From Paenibacillus dendrobii (GTDB lineage Bacteria; Bacillota; Bacilli; Paenibacillales; Paenibacillaceae): a stretch of DNA of 64,000 bases. The translations under genes and the position numbers were made by a program. This document shows positions 35,345 to 43,939 of the stretch, in pieces. The stretch's first letter is position 1, and each line of letters starts with the position of its first letter. The stretch covers positions 1-64,000 of the forward strand of contig NZ_WUBI01000007.1 in assembly GCF_009807035.1 (NCBI RefSeq), given 5' to 3'. The notes under the pieces are model-generated. The model searched no databases, was not told where the DNA came from, and saw only the letters and a list, made by a program, of their open reading frames with translations.

Positions 35345-35689
35345 TTATGCTTTTTTCGCAATGACAAGAACTTTACCGAGGTCCAGTTCCTTCTCGTAAA
35401 ACTGGGCTTCCGCTTCTGTAAAGCCCATGGAAGTAATTTTGGCGCGAAGCTCGTCGCCACGTGAACGGAACAAATTAGCCAGAGCATCAAACATGCCTTC
35501 TTCTTTCAAGCCAATCTGATCCGCATCGGCCGTTTCGGCAATCCGTTCCGAACGGTCACCGTCATGGGCCAGAACAAATATATCGTCATAAACATATCCG
35601 TTGCTGCGGAGCTGGTTCACTTCCTCGACAGCCTGAACTCCGTTCTCCACGACTTTCGCATACGATTTTGCATTGGTTGATGAATTCAT
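35345..35689 (-). CDS. General stress protein of the GSP17M/YflT family
   Basis: A 114-residue soluble protein. Conserved features are VQAVEEVNQLRSNGYVYDDIFVLAHD at the N-terminus and FYEKELDLGKVLVIA at the C-terminus, as in YflT (PF11181), a SigB-dependent general stress protein of B. subtilis. The biochemical function is unknown. The ATG at 35689 is used, with GAGGAG upstream. A SigB-like promoter lies at 35735-35760. Confidence 0.88.
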   Translation of the reverse strand: MNSSTNAKSYAKVVENGVQAVEEVNQLRSNGYVYDDIFVLAHDGDRSERIAETADADQIGLKEEGMFDALANLFRSRGDELRAKITSMGFTEAEAQFYEKELDLGKVLVIAKKA

Positions 35690-35734
35690 GGTTCTCACTC
35701 TCCTCATATATTTGTAATCTCGCTCATGTACTTT

Positions 35735-35760
35735 TTAACCTAGGGAGCCGGCTCTGAAAC
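35735..35760 (-). promoter_or_regulatory. SigB-like promoter of the GSP17M/YflT gene
   Basis: GTTTCA (35755-35760), 14 bases, GGTTAA (35735-35740) on the minus strand. The same -35, spacer and -10 occur upstream of the DUF1328 gene at 37031-37056. Confidence 0.55.
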
Positions 35761-35781
35761 GCGGTTCCATGAACTTCCACG

Positions 35782-36321
35782 TCACTCCGTGGTACTGTCG
35801 AAAAAGTCGACGCCTTCAAGCGCCCCCGTGTCCGAATTGGTATATACCTTAATGGCATGATAGCCTCTGATAAAGACATTCCCATCTTCGGCCACAAACT
35901 GCGGCTTGCCAAACGTACGCTCAAGATCCGCCTTTTTCAGAGGTACCCAGGCTCCATTCACCTGCATTTTACCGGAATCCGCGGCAATATGAACGTAATC
36001 CACGACGTCTTCGCATACGCCGATCACGGCATCTTTATAATGATACTCATGACAGCCCGTCAAGCGGTCTTGCGTAACCTGAAGCGGTTTCCCTTTTTTG
36101 GCGAGCACGTCTTTCTTCGTATCATTCAGGGAGATGCCGTTCATTGTATCAAACCTGCTCATGGATACTTGAGCCCGTGAAGCACTCTTCTGAGCGAAAT
36201 GGACGACCGCCTGCCGAACCGCAGGCTCCGCTGAGTGAAGCTGGGCGGTATCAGGCTGAACGGCGGACATGGAGGACAAGGGAGAAAGCACACCTAACAG
36301 TAACGCAAAGATTTCAAACAT
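35782..36321 (-). CDS. Secreted protein of unknown function
   Basis: A 179-residue protein with a short hydrophobic N-terminus (MFEIFALLLGVLSPLSSMSA) that acts as a signal peptide or anchor. The mature part contains ISLNDTKKDVLAKKGKPLQVTQD, a form seen in small extracytoplasmic domains of Paenibacillus proteins, two cysteines (GCHEYHY and GVCEDVVDYV) that could form a disulfide, and LERTFGKPQFVAEDG. No enzyme motif is recognised. It lies between two general-stress genes in the same direction. Confidence 0.65.
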   Translation of the reverse strand: MFEIFALLLGVLSPLSSMSAVQPDTAQLHSAEPAVRQAVVHFAQKSASRAQVSMSRFDTMNGISLNDTKKDVLAKKGKPLQVTQDRLTGCHEYHYKDAVIGVCEDVVDYVHIAADSGKMQVNGAWVPLKKADLERTFGKPQFVAEDGNVFIRGYHAIKVYTNSDTGALEGVDFFDSTTE

Positions 36322-36372
36322 TTTTTCTCACCCTTTCTGCAGTCTTTCAATCAGCCTTGTTACCTGCTCAGC

Positions 36373-36870
36373 TTAGTGGCGGAATTTCTGCCAAATGGTA
36401 GCAGCGACATCCGCATACTTCATCCAGTTGGAGCCGGATTTCCCTTTGCTTTCATACGTAGAAGCGTAGGATTGAAGCGTACGCTCTTCAGCGGTTGAAG
36501 TAGACGGAAGGGCAGCATGCTGATTGGCGTTTACTCTGGGACTTGTCTGCTTGAATTTTTGAATCATGGTTGTGGATGCCTGTTTGGCGGCAAGTGTCAC
36601 TTCGCTCAGGACCTCGCCCAAATTTTTAACCGAGTTCATCACCGGATCGATTTGTTTCATCTTGTGCTGGACGTCCACGGTAATATCGCTGGCATGTCTA
36701 ACGATTTGCTTGACTTCATATCCGAGTTCATCAATCGTTTGCTGAACCTCCTGCAGTGTCTGCGTCGTTTTCTCCAGAGAATCTTTTGCAGCCAGAAGGG
36801 TCTTGATCAAATAAACGACCAGTACGGCAAAAGCAACAGCGATGATGGCAATACTTATTCCTACGAGCAT
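36373..36870 (-). CDS. DUF948 general stress protein (YtxG-like)
   Basis: A 165-residue protein. One N-terminal membrane segment, ISIAIIAVAFAVLVVYLIKTLL, precedes a long coiled coil (DSLEKTTQTLQEVQQTIDELGYEVKQI) as in DUF948/YtxG. The C-terminal 50 residues are low-complexity. In B. subtilis ytxG and ytxH are SigB targets. The ATG at 36870 has AGAGG upstream. A SigB-like promoter lies at 36977-37002. Confidence 0.85.
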   Translation of the reverse strand: MLVGISIAIIAVAFAVLVVYLIKTLLAAKDSLEKTTQTLQEVQQTIDELGYEVKQIVRHASDITVDVQHKMKQIDPVMNSVKNLGEVLSEVTLAAKQASTTMIQKFKQTSPRVNANQHAALPSTSTAEERTLQSYASTYESKGKSGSNWMKYADVAATIWQKFRH

Positions 36871-36976
36871 TGCAAAACCTCTCTTTCTATATAGATTGAA
36901 CGGCCGATTCTCCTTCAATAGGAAAGCTGCACGCTCAGTCCATATGTATCGTTTTTGATGTCCTGATATGCCTTAG

Positions 36977-37002
36977 TTACCCTATCCTCCAAAACCCGAA
37001 AC
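36977..37002 (-). promoter_or_regulatory. SigB-like promoter of the DUF948 gene
   Basis: On the minus strand GTTTCG (36997-37002), 14 bases, GGGTAA (36977-36982). It is back to back with the DUF1328 promoter. Confidence 0.6.
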
Positions 37003-37030
37003 AAGGCTTATTTTACCGCTAGCAGGAGTT

Positions 37031-37056
37031 GTTTCATTTCATTTTGGCAAGGTTAA
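37031..37056 (+). promoter_or_regulatory. SigB-like promoter of the DUF1328 gene
   Basis: GTTTCA (37031-37036), 14 bases, GGTTAA (37051-37056), 118 bases before the DUF1328 start. It shares hexamers and spacer length with the GSP17M promoter. Confidence 0.55.
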
Positions 37057-37173
37057 AGAAACATACAGGACGGGGCGGACAAGACTTCCGCCGGGTATCC
37101 TCTTCTCATGACAGACTGGAAGCTAAGGGATACCGTGAACCATCCAAATTATATGAAAGCATGGTGATTCAAG

Positions 37174-37338
37174 ATGTTGAAATGGTCAATTATCTTTCTG
37201 ATCGTTGCAATTGTCGCAGGTATATTTGGATTCTTTAATATCGTAGCAGCGGCAGCAACCATCGCCAAAGTATTGTTCTTTATCTTCCTGGTGCTCTTTA
37301 TTATTTCCCTCTTCACCGGCCGCAGCCGAACGCTTTAA
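37174..37338 (+). CDS. DUF1328 small membrane protein (YtjA-like)
   Basis: A 54-residue protein, almost entirely hydrophobic: MLKWSIIFLIVAIVAG, then AAAATIAKVLFFIFLVL and a final SLFTGRSR. Pattern and length match E. coli YtjA and the DUF1328 family, often stress-induced; the function is unknown. GGTGA stands 6 bases before the ATG. A minus-strand frame overlapping it has no family resemblance. It is followed by a terminator and preceded by a SigB-like promoter. Confidence 0.88.
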   Translation: MLKWSIIFLIVAIVAGIFGFFNIVAAAATIAKVLFFIFLVLFIISLFTGRSRTL

Positions 37339-37395
37339 CGAGGTTAAGAAACCGATACCCCTAAAAAAAGAGATATTCAAAAGGTTAGAATTATA

Positions 37396-37436
37396 AAAAA
37401 ACCAAGCGCTACTTCCTGTAGCGCTTGGTTTTTTTA
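37396..37436. terminator. Bidirectional terminator
   Basis: AAACCAAGCGCTAC / GTAGCGCTTGGTTT with A- and T-runs, between DUF1328 and the convergent DUF2140-like gene. Confidence 0.9.
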
Positions 37437-37460
37437 TGTTCTTTGAAGCTTGCTGCCCGT

Positions 37461-38033
37461 CTATTTCAACAACAGGGACGGCAGCGATAGCCAGTCGAGC
37501 TTAAAGGTCAGCCGAACCCCGTCCTGCAGAAACTCCATATGATCTACCGTCAGCATATCCGGCAAATGGTCTTTCAGAGGTACGGTGATGGTCCCCAGTC
37601 CAAAGCGTTCCGCCGGCACTTGGATGGCTTTGACCCGCGTGGACTGATGATGCAGCTCCAGTATGCTGCCGTTTGCTTCCATATTAAATTTCAGTTCGGC
37701 GCCAAATGGAATCAATCCTTCCCACTTGCCGTTGATATCTGCCGTGACCTCTTGGCCGTTAAAATGAAAATCCGAACCGGTGACGGTAATCTGCTGCGGA
37801 ATATCTCCCATATGCTTAAGCAGTTCCTTTTTCGCAAGCTCGTTTAATTCACTTCCGCTCAGCGTAATTTCCGGCTTGCGGGTCTTCAGCATTTGCAGCG
37901 CCTTAGCCTTCACGTCGATTTCCTTATAATTCATATCCAGCTTTTGATCAGGAGAAATATACCAGATCCCGATGCCACATCCAATGACGACAAGCACCAC
38001 CAGTGTGATCACGAACCGAAGCAGTACTTTCAT
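37461..38033 (-). CDS. Membrane-anchored DUF2140/YpmS-like protein
   Basis: A 190-residue protein. One N-terminal membrane segment, VLLRFVITLVVLVVIGCGIGIWYI, precedes an extracytoplasmic beta-rich domain. The order of features (SGSELNELAKKEL, then alternating beta strands ending in GVRLTFKLDW) resembles YpmS/DUF2140, but the match is by architecture, not by strong motif. The function is unknown. The ATG at 38033 has GGAGG upstream. Confidence 0.65.
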   Translation of the reverse strand: MKVLLRFVITLVVLVVIGCGIGIWYISPDQKLDMNYKEIDVKAKALQMLKTRKPEITLSGSELNELAKKELLKHMGDIPQQITVTGSDFHFNGQEVTADINGKWEGLIPFGAELKFNMEANGSILELHHQSTRVKAIQVPAERFGLGTITVPLKDHLPDMLTVDHMEFLQDGVRLTFKLDWLSLPSLLLK

Positions 38034-38130
38034 ATTCCGCCTCCTCTCACCCTCATATTCTCCTATTATACTGAAATCGGCAGCGAATAACGAATAGGCA
38101 GGCAAAATGGCGGACTTCAGCGAACGAACA

Positions 38131-38160
38131 TGAAAAAGGCCCCTTCTCTACCGAGAAGCA
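38131..38160 (-). terminator. Terminator of the SGNH hydrolase gene
   Basis: On the minus strand GGCCTGCTTCTC / GAGAAGGGGCC with T5, 30 bases after the stop. Confidence 0.75.
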
Positions 38161-38189
38161 GGCCGTTGGATCAACCATTTATTCGAATT

Positions 38190-38849
38190 TTAGACGAAAC
38201 CGTGTTTCTGGACGACTTCAAGCCAGCGTCTTGCAATCACATCATGCCCAGCGCCTGTCGGATGCACGCCATCATAGAGCCAATATATAGGCTCCGCTCT
38301 TTGTGCCGCTTCATCAAAAGCATCCTGCAGCGGGACGAAAATGGCTCCGAACTCATCGGCGAGTTTGCGGACAATCCCTTGGTATCTCCCCACCAGTTCT
38401 TTCCATCCACTCCATTTCTCTTCCGTTGCCGATCCCTTAAGCACGAAAGGTTCGCACAGAATCAGACGGGTATCAGGAAGAACTTCCCTTGTCTCCTCCA
38501 GCAAATGCCTGTAAGCTCTTTCAAAACGGTCCGTGGCGCCGCTCGGTTCCCCCGACATCGTTCTCCAGGCATCGTTTACACCAATCAGGATGCTGATGAC
38601 GTCCGGATTCAGACTGAATGCATCTTCATTCCATCGAGCGTATAGATCGGAAACCCGGTTGCCGCTGATTCCACGGTTAATGAACAACGGATTCTTTTCC
38701 GCGTTGTCGTTCGATAGCCTGGCGGAAATGAGATATACATAGCTTTGCCCGATAAAATGTTTTTGATGTAGCCCTCTATCCCGGTTTGCATCCGTAATGG
38801 AATCACCCTGGAACAAAATTACCGCATTCTCTTTCGCGATCATCTGCAT
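38190..38849 (-). CDS. SGNH/GDSL family hydrolase
   Basis: A 219-residue esterase-like enzyme without a signal peptide. All four blocks are visible: GDSIT (Ser), INRGISGN (Gly), ILIGVND (Asn), and the catalytic Asp-x-x-His in DGVHPTGAG. Substrates of cytosolic SGNH proteins of this type in Bacillales are often acetylated sugars, but nothing here fixes the substrate. The start is uncertain by a few codons (GTG 38852, ATG 38849 or 38843). Confidence 0.88.
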   Translation of the reverse strand: MQMIAKENAVILFQGDSITDANRDRGLHQKHFIGQSYVYLISARLSNDNAEKNPLFINRGISGNRVSDLYARWNEDAFSLNPDVISILIGVNDAWRTMSGEPSGATDRFERAYRHLLEETREVLPDTRLILCEPFVLKGSATEEKWSGWKELVGRYQGIVRKLADEFGAIFVPLQDAFDEAAQRAEPIYWLYDGVHPTGAGHDVIARRWLEVVQKHGFV

Positions 38850-38994
38850 CACTCGACTTTCAGATAGGATTATGAAGAATTTTACTATTCATTATACTCG
38901 AATATACGACGAATTTTGATAATCTTCCAAAATCTTTATACTTATGCTGCATGGCTTCATGGGAGAATTATCCTATAATTTGCAGAATGTGTTG

Positions 38995-39019
38995 GTTCAA
39001 TTTACCAAGCAAAGGTTAT
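38995..39019 (+). promoter_or_regulatory. Possible SigB-like promoter of the secreted protein gene
   Basis: GTTCAA (38995-39000), 13 bases, GGTTAT (39014-39019), 47 bases before the ATG at 39066. Each hexamer is one base from the SigB consensus. Confidence 0.4.
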
Positions 39020-39065
39020 TTGTAGTGTAGAAACAACAGAACATAAACCAAGGAGGAACACTCAT

Positions 39066-39452
39066 ATGAAAAAAATAGTTACCTTTGCAGCAGCTTTCGG
39101 AATCATGGCTTCCATGGGAACCGCGGTATTTGCCGATGCAGATACGACCACGACAACAGAAACTCCAGCTTCAACCGTTTCAGGAACATCCGTAACTGTT
39201 GCTGATCCTGTTAAACTGGTGGATGAACCCATCATCAAGGCGGATCAAACGGAAACGCTGAGCAATGTACCGCTCATTCTTACCGAGAATACGATGTTCT
39301 ATTTCGAGCCGGGCGGTAAAATTGCTAATATGCTAGCTCCCCAGGTCGTGTACGCTACCGGCAACCGTGTCACGGACATCCTTGGCAACGGCGAATGGGT
39401 TGAAATCTACACCTGGATCGGAACATCTTGGATACATGTAGGGGCAATGTAA
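39066..39452 (+). CDS. Small secreted protein, function unknown
   Basis: A 128-residue protein. A clear signal peptide (MKKIVTFAAAFGIMASMGTAVFA) is followed by a Thr-rich linker and a compact C-terminal domain of about 75 residues, ending in GEWVEIYTWIGTSWIHVGAM, which recalls SH3-like wall-binding or YgiM-type modules. AAGGAGG precedes the ATG. It is likely exported and wall-associated; the function is not recognised. Confidence 0.75.
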   Translation: MKKIVTFAAAFGIMASMGTAVFADADTTTTTETPASTVSGTSVTVADPVKLVDEPIIKADQTETLSNVPLILTENTMFYFEPGGKIANMLAPQVVYATGNRVTDILGNGEWVEIYTWIGTSWIHVGAM

Positions 39453-39602
39453 GACCTTTAGCTTTAGAAATAGAATGAACTAAAGAATTTCGTTGCTCAA
39501 GCTGATGACTTTAGTTCCTTCTATACATAACAGCATGAGCCGACATCATGTAAAACCGATCTAACGATCGTAAACAAAATGAGATTCTACTTATTGCCAG
39601 AA

Positions 39603-39633
39603 CAAAGGGACCGGAATTCCTCCGGTCCCTTTT
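39603..39633. terminator. Bidirectional terminator
   Basis: AAAGGGACCGG / CCGGTCCCTTTT between convergent genes, 8 bases before the NlpC/P60 stop. Confidence 0.85.
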
Positions 39634-39640
39634 CTGATGA

Positions 39641-40507
39641 CTATTTAAGCACGCTGCCGCCATACAAAAAGCGAAGCTTCCAAGCGTTGCTAAAGTCGGT
39701 CACCACGACACCGCCCGCTTTCTCGGAATACGTGTGAAGCAATTTGCCGTCCCCGAGGTACACCGCTACATGAGTAATCCGTTCCTGATCCGGGTTAATC
39801 CCTTGGTATGACGAAACATTGGACCCTTCATAATTCTTGAAAAATACGAGGTCTCCCCTTTTGAGGTTATCGACATTATACACCGCATCGCCGTGTTCCT
39901 TGATCCATGTTCCTTGCTGACGGGAATCCGCGGGAAGAACGATCTTTGCCGCTTCCTTGAAGATTTGACGGGTGAATGCCGAGCAATCAAACGTGTTGGT
40001 CTGATTCCGGTCCGAGCCATATTCGTATGGAGTGCCCAAATACTTCATGCCTGTCTGAATAACCTGTTCGATGATGGCATTCGCATTGGAGCCTGCCGGC
40101 GGTGTTACCGGAGCAGGATTTACGGCATTAGAACCGGAACCGTTATCCGGCCTAGAAGGTGAACTGGAACCTGTTCCCGAACCGGATTTCACGGTTATGT
40201 ATTGATCGGCGGTACTGGTATAGCCCACCTTTCCTGTCGATGTTTTTATTTTATAGAAATAAGTCGTGCTCTTTTCGAGTATTGTAACTTCTTCTCCGTT
40301 CTTTAAATATCCCAGCACTTCACTCGACATGGATGGCTTGTCCCTTAATTTGACGCTCCCCTGGATCACTCCGGTTTGGGAAGCTACACTCTTTTGCGTA
40401 ATCACCGAAGCAGCTTCAGCTTTGGGCCCTGCAGGCAGTATGATAGCAGCCGAGACCGCCGCCGAAACGAGCAGGCATCCAAGCAAGCTTCTCTTGATGT
40501 TAATCAT
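39641..40507 (-). CDS. Secreted SH3 and NlpC/P60 peptidoglycan hydrolase
   Basis: A 288-residue exported protein. Signal peptide (about 1-32), SH3b domain (about 45-105: GSVKLRDKPSMSSEVLGYLKNGEEVTIL), a Gly/Ser/Pro linker (about 108-142), and an NlpC/P60 domain (about 150-288). Catalytic Cys is in NTFDCSAFTRQIF, His in RITHVAVYLGDG and the third polar residue near LLHTYS. This is a gamma-D-glutamyl-diamino acid endopeptidase type that trims wall peptides. The ATG at 40507 has AAGGAGG 7 bases upstream; an earlier in-frame start is rejected. Confidence 0.92.
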   Translation of the reverse strand: MINIKRSLLGCLLVSAAVSAAIILPAGPKAEAASVITQKSVASQTGVIQGSVKLRDKPSMSSEVLGYLKNGEEVTILEKSTTYFYKIKTSTGKVGYTSTADQYITVKSGSGTGSSSPSRPDNGSGSNAVNPAPVTPPAGSNANAIIEQVIQTGMKYLGTPYEYGSDRNQTNTFDCSAFTRQIFKEAAKIVLPADSRQQGTWIKEHGDAVYNVDNLKRGDLVFFKNYEGSNVSSYQGINPDQERITHVAVYLGDGKLLHTYSEKAGGVVVTDFSNAWKLRFLYGGSVLK

Positions 40508-40666
40508 GTAATTCCTCCTTGTGATGACTGATATTGAGTTATCTGTCCCCATTATAGTCAGAAGGCCGGATCTTCCATATGATCCTTTTCTCACAAAAAA
40601 ACTTCGGATTTAGCGAAATGCAGGTCTAAAGTCTCAATACCCCCTTTATTTACGCTTTCTGGAACA

Positions 40667-40694
40667 AAAAAAGAGGGCATGCCTGGGCACACTC
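40667..40694 (-). terminator. Terminator of the CDF exporter gene
   Basis: On the minus strand an imperfect stem GAG-TG-TGCC / GGCA-TG-CCCTC is followed by T7. Confidence 0.65.
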
Positions 40695-40695
40695 T

Positions 40696-41607
40696 CTACT
40701 TCTTAACGCTATGATGATGCCTTTCCGGTTCCAATATATCCAAATCCTTGGGCTCCACATGAACATGAACGTTCATAATATTCTGTATGTCCGTCAGACG
40801 TTCCTCGATTTCGTCACTGATCCGGTGGCCTTCAATAATACTTAGATGGGGATCAACCTCAATCACCACATCGACCAGGACATGATTGCCGTGAACCCTT
40901 GCTTTAACATCCTTGATGCCTTCCACGCCTGGAGTGCGGCCGATGGCGCTGCGCAAATCCTTCAGCTCCGCCTGATCGAATCCGTCCGTCAGACGATAGG
41001 TGGAGTCTCTGAAGATATCCCACGCTGTCTTACAAATCAGCAGGCCGACAACAAAAGCTGCAGCCACATCAAGCCATGGCAGTCCAAACTGCGCACCAAC
41101 GATGCCAACCGCGGCTCCGATACTGACCAAGGCATCGGAGAAATTATCCTTGGCAGCAGCCATAAGCGCCTGATTGTTGATTTGTTGTGCCAGCCTCTTA
41201 TTGTACCGGTATACGCCGTACATACAAACCGCACATACGACTGCGACCCCGGCCGCCCATAAGTTCGGTTCAGCTTCCTTGCCGGCAAACAATGAACGTA
41301 CCGCCTCAACCAGGACCTGAATACCGACCATAGCCATAATGAATGAAGCAATCAGAGCGGCAACCGTTTCTGCCCGGAAGTGCCCGTAAGCATGGTCAGA
41401 ATCCGGTGGTTTTCGGGATATGCGCAGTCCAATCAGCACTGCCAGCGACGCCACAATGTCCGTCACATTATTAAACCCGTCCGCAAGCAGCGCACTCGAT
41501 GCGAACAGATACCCACTGACCAGTTTAAAGGCGGAGAGGATCAGATAGGCCGTAATGCTGACCCAGGCTCCTCGCTCCCCTTTTCGTATATCATCATATA
41601 TATCCAC
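40696..41607 (-). CDS. Cation diffusion facilitator (possible Mn/Zn exporter)
   Basis: A 303-residue CDF transporter with six membrane segments and a C-terminal ferredoxin-like cytosolic domain (about 215-295). Metal-site residues are seen in ALLADGFNNVTD (TM2) and AKDNFSDAL (TM5). The N-x-x-x-D pattern is closer to the manganese exporters MneP/MneS of B. subtilis than to the HxxxD zinc type. The C-terminus is His-rich (ERHHH). The start is a GTG with AAGGTGG upstream. Ion specificity is inferred. Confidence 0.88.
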   Translation of the reverse strand: MDIYDDIRKGERGAWVSITAYLILSAFKLVSGYLFASSALLADGFNNVTDIVASLAVLIGLRISRKPPDSDHAYGHFRAETVAALIASFIMAMVGIQVLVEAVRSLFAGKEAEPNLWAAGVAVVCAVCMYGVYRYNKRLAQQINNQALMAAAKDNFSDALVSIGAAVGIVGAQFGLPWLDVAAAFVVGLLICKTAWDIFRDSTYRLTDGFDQAELKDLRSAIGRTPGVEGIKDVKARVHGNHVLVDVVIEVDPHLSIIEGHRISDEIEERLTDIQNIMNVHVHVEPKDLDILEPERHHHSVKK

Positions 41608-41787
41608 GTTCCGAAGCCACCTTTTCAGCAGGGTTCCTAAAAGTACTTACCCATCCTAGCAAATGCGACCCGTGTAGGTCTAGAGAAACATAGTTGCCAG
41701 CGGCAAAGAGGTTTTGTCCCTTCCATCTCTTGTGGGGAACCACAAAAAAAGATAGAATAAGGACACAACCTAAAGGGAGGGCTACCC

Positions 41788-41973
41788 ATGTCCGAAAATA
41801 ACAATTCCAAAAAGGTCAACCTTGCTGATGCTATCCGTGCGAAGCTGGATCAAAAGAAACAGCAATCCGGTTCGCAAAAGCCCGGCGGATTCCAAAGCAA
41901 TTCACCGCATGCAATGAAAAGCCAAAACAATAAAAAACCAAACAATCAACGCCGCCGTACCGGAGGATCATAG
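41788..41973 (+). CDS. Small basic low-complexity protein
   Basis: A 61-residue protein. The first 25 residues look helical (KKVNLADAIRAKLDQKKQQ). The rest is rich in Asn, Gln, Ser, Lys and Gly and likely disordered, ending RRRTGG. No family is recognised. A strong GGGAGG ribosome site and a terminator immediately after suggest that it is a genuine gene. Nucleic-acid binding is possible from the basic composition. Confidence 0.68.
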   Translation: MSENNNSKKVNLADAIRAKLDQKKQQSGSQKPGGFQSNSPHAMKSQNNKKPNNQRRRTGGS

Positions 41974-41996
41974 ATCACTATCGGTTCCAAGGCACG

Positions 41997-42034
41997 AAAA
42001 AGCTGCTCCCCTCACTCGGGAAGCAGCTTTTTTC
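41997..42034 (+). terminator. Terminator of the small basic protein gene
   Basis: AAAAAGCTGCTCCC / GGGAAGCAGCTTTTTT, also usable by the convergent ABC-F gene. Confidence 0.85.
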
Positions 42035-42056
42035 ATTAAATGTGATATCGATCGGC

Positions 42057-43682
42057 TTACAAGCCGTTCGGATACATTTTTTCACGGAGGCCTTTGACTT
42101 CATCACTCTCAAGATACTCGTCATAGGTCATGGATTTGTCGATGATGCCGGTTGGCGTAATCTCGATAATGCGGTTCGCGATCGTCTGAATGAACTGATG
42201 GTCATGCGATGTGAACAGAATAGTTCCGTCGAAATCGATGAGTCCGTTATTCAGCGCCGTGATCGACTCCAGATCCAAGTGGTTGGTTGGCTCGTCAAGC
42301 AGCAGCACGTTGGCGCCGTTCAGCATCATCTTGGCGAGCATGCAGCGTACTTTCTCTCCCCCGGAGAGAACGCTGGCTTTCTTCAAGGCTTCTTCCCCAG
42401 AGAAGAGCATCCGGCCGAGGAATCCGCGCAGGAAGGTTTCGTCTTGATCCTTGGAGTACTGGCGCAGCCACTCAACCAGGTTCAGATCCACCCCATCGAA
42501 ATATTCGGAGTTATCTTTCGGGAAATAAGCTTGAGTCGTGGTTACGCCCCAAGAGAATTCACCCGCTTCAGGTTCTGTACGACCCATCAACACTTCGAAC
42601 AGCAAGGACTTCGGCAGACCGTTCGGACCTACCAAAGCGATCTTGTCACCCTTGTTGACGATGAAACTCAATTCATCCAGAACTTTTTCTCCTTCGATAG
42701 ACTTGCTAAGACGATCAACGGTCAACAGCTGCTTGCCCGCCTCACGCTCCGGCTTGAAGTGCAGGAACGGATATTTCCGGTTTGAAGGACGAAGATCGTC
42801 CAACGTAATTTTGTCGAGCTGCTTCTTACGGGAAGTAGCCTGCTTCGATTTGGAAGCGTTCGCCGAGAAGCGCTGGATAAATGCCTGCAGCTCCTTGATC
42901 TTCTCTTCCTTTTTCTTGTTGGCATCACGCTGGAGCTCAAGCGCCAGTTTACTGGATTCATACCAGAAGTCGTAGTTGCCGACATACATCTGAATTTTGC
43001 CGAAATCGATATCCGCAATATGCGTACATACCTTATTTAGGAAGTGACGGTCATGGGATACAACAATAACGGTGCCTTCATAATCCATCAAGAAGTTCTC
43101 AAGCCACTGAATCGATTCGAGGTCCAAGTGGTTGGTAGGCTCGTCAAGCAGCAGGTTATTCGGACGGCCGAACAGTGCCTGAGCCAGGAGCACGCGGACC
43201 TTCTCGTTGCCGCTTAGCTCTTCCATTTTCTTGTCGTGCATCTCGCGCGAAATACCAAGTCCGATCAAGAGTGCAGCCGCATCCGGCTCAGCGTCCCAGC
43301 CGTTCAGCTCAGCAAATTCACCTTCAAGCTCGCCTGCACGAAGGCCATCCTCTTCAGAGAAGTCGGATTTGGCATACAAAGCGTCCTTCTCTTTCATGAT
43401 GTCATACAGACGGCTGTGTCCCATAATAACGGTTTCGAGAACCGGATATTCGTCATATTCAAAATGGTTCTGCTTCAGGACGGCCATCCGTTCGCCCGGT
43501 GTCATGTGAACTTCGCCCATGTTGGCTTCGATTTCACCGGATAGAATTTTGAGGAAGGTCGATTTACCGGCGCCGTTGGCACCGATCAGACCGTAGCAGT
43601 TGCCCGGTGTAAATTTTATATTTACATCTTCAAAAAGTGCGCGCTTTCCATAACGGAGCGTCACGCCGCTTGTACTGATCAT
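42057..43682 (-). CDS. ABC-F family ATPase (YbiT/YkpA-like)
   Basis: A 541-residue duplicated ATPase without membrane segments. NBD1 (about 1-240) has Walker A GANGAGKST and Walker B LLLDEPTNHLDLESI. The linker (P-site tRNA interaction motif) is KKKEEKIKELQAFIQRFSANASKSKQ. NBD2 (about 320-541) has LSGGEKVR and the same Walker B, but its P-loop reads GPNGLPKSLL, missing the usual G-K-S/T. ABC-F proteins act on the ribosome to adjust translation or protect it from antibiotics. The family name is from the linker and motif layout; a resistance role is not indicated. Confidence 0.88.
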   Translation of the reverse strand: MISTSGVTLRYGKRALFEDVNIKFTPGNCYGLIGANGAGKSTFLKILSGEIEANMGEVHMTPGERMAVLKQNHFEYDEYPVLETVIMGHSRLYDIMKEKDALYAKSDFSEEDGLRAGELEGEFAELNGWDAEPDAAALLIGLGISREMHDKKMEELSGNEKVRVLLAQALFGRPNNLLLDEPTNHLDLESIQWLENFLMDYEGTVIVVSHDRHFLNKVCTHIADIDFGKIQMYVGNYDFWYESSKLALELQRDANKKKEEKIKELQAFIQRFSANASKSKQATSRKKQLDKITLDDLRPSNRKYPFLHFKPEREAGKQLLTVDRLSKSIEGEKVLDELSFIVNKGDKIALVGPNGLPKSLLFEVLMGRTEPEAGEFSWGVTTTQAYFPKDNSEYFDGVDLNLVEWLRQYSKDQDETFLRGFLGRMLFSGEEALKKASVLSGGEKVRCMLAKMMLNGANVLLLDEPTNHLDLESITALNNGLIDFDGTILFTSHDHQFIQTIANRIIEITPTGIIDKSMTYDEYLESDEVKGLREKMYPNGL

Positions 43683-43846
43683 TAAGCATTACCATCCCTT
43701 TCACAATAGGCTTCAGCACATTATAGCACAAAAAAAACGTCTTATCGACGTATCTTCACAGATGACAGACCGCTTTTAGCTGTTGTTTTTCTTGCGATAT
43801 GAGGATGCCGTCTCGTTCCGAAGCGATTTCTTTCTGATGCCATCAG

Positions 43847-43896
43847 AAAACGTCCTATCAATCCATTGCCGCAGATGCAACCGGATAGGACGTTTT
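43847..43896. terminator. Terminator of the NAPE-PLD-like gene
   Basis: AAAACGTCCTATC / GATAGGACGTTTT with a 24-base loop, 44 bases after the MBL gene stop. Confidence 0.75.
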
Positions 43897-43939
43897 ACGT
43901 TCATGCATAACATTCCTGATGGAAAAAATAGAGCAAGAG

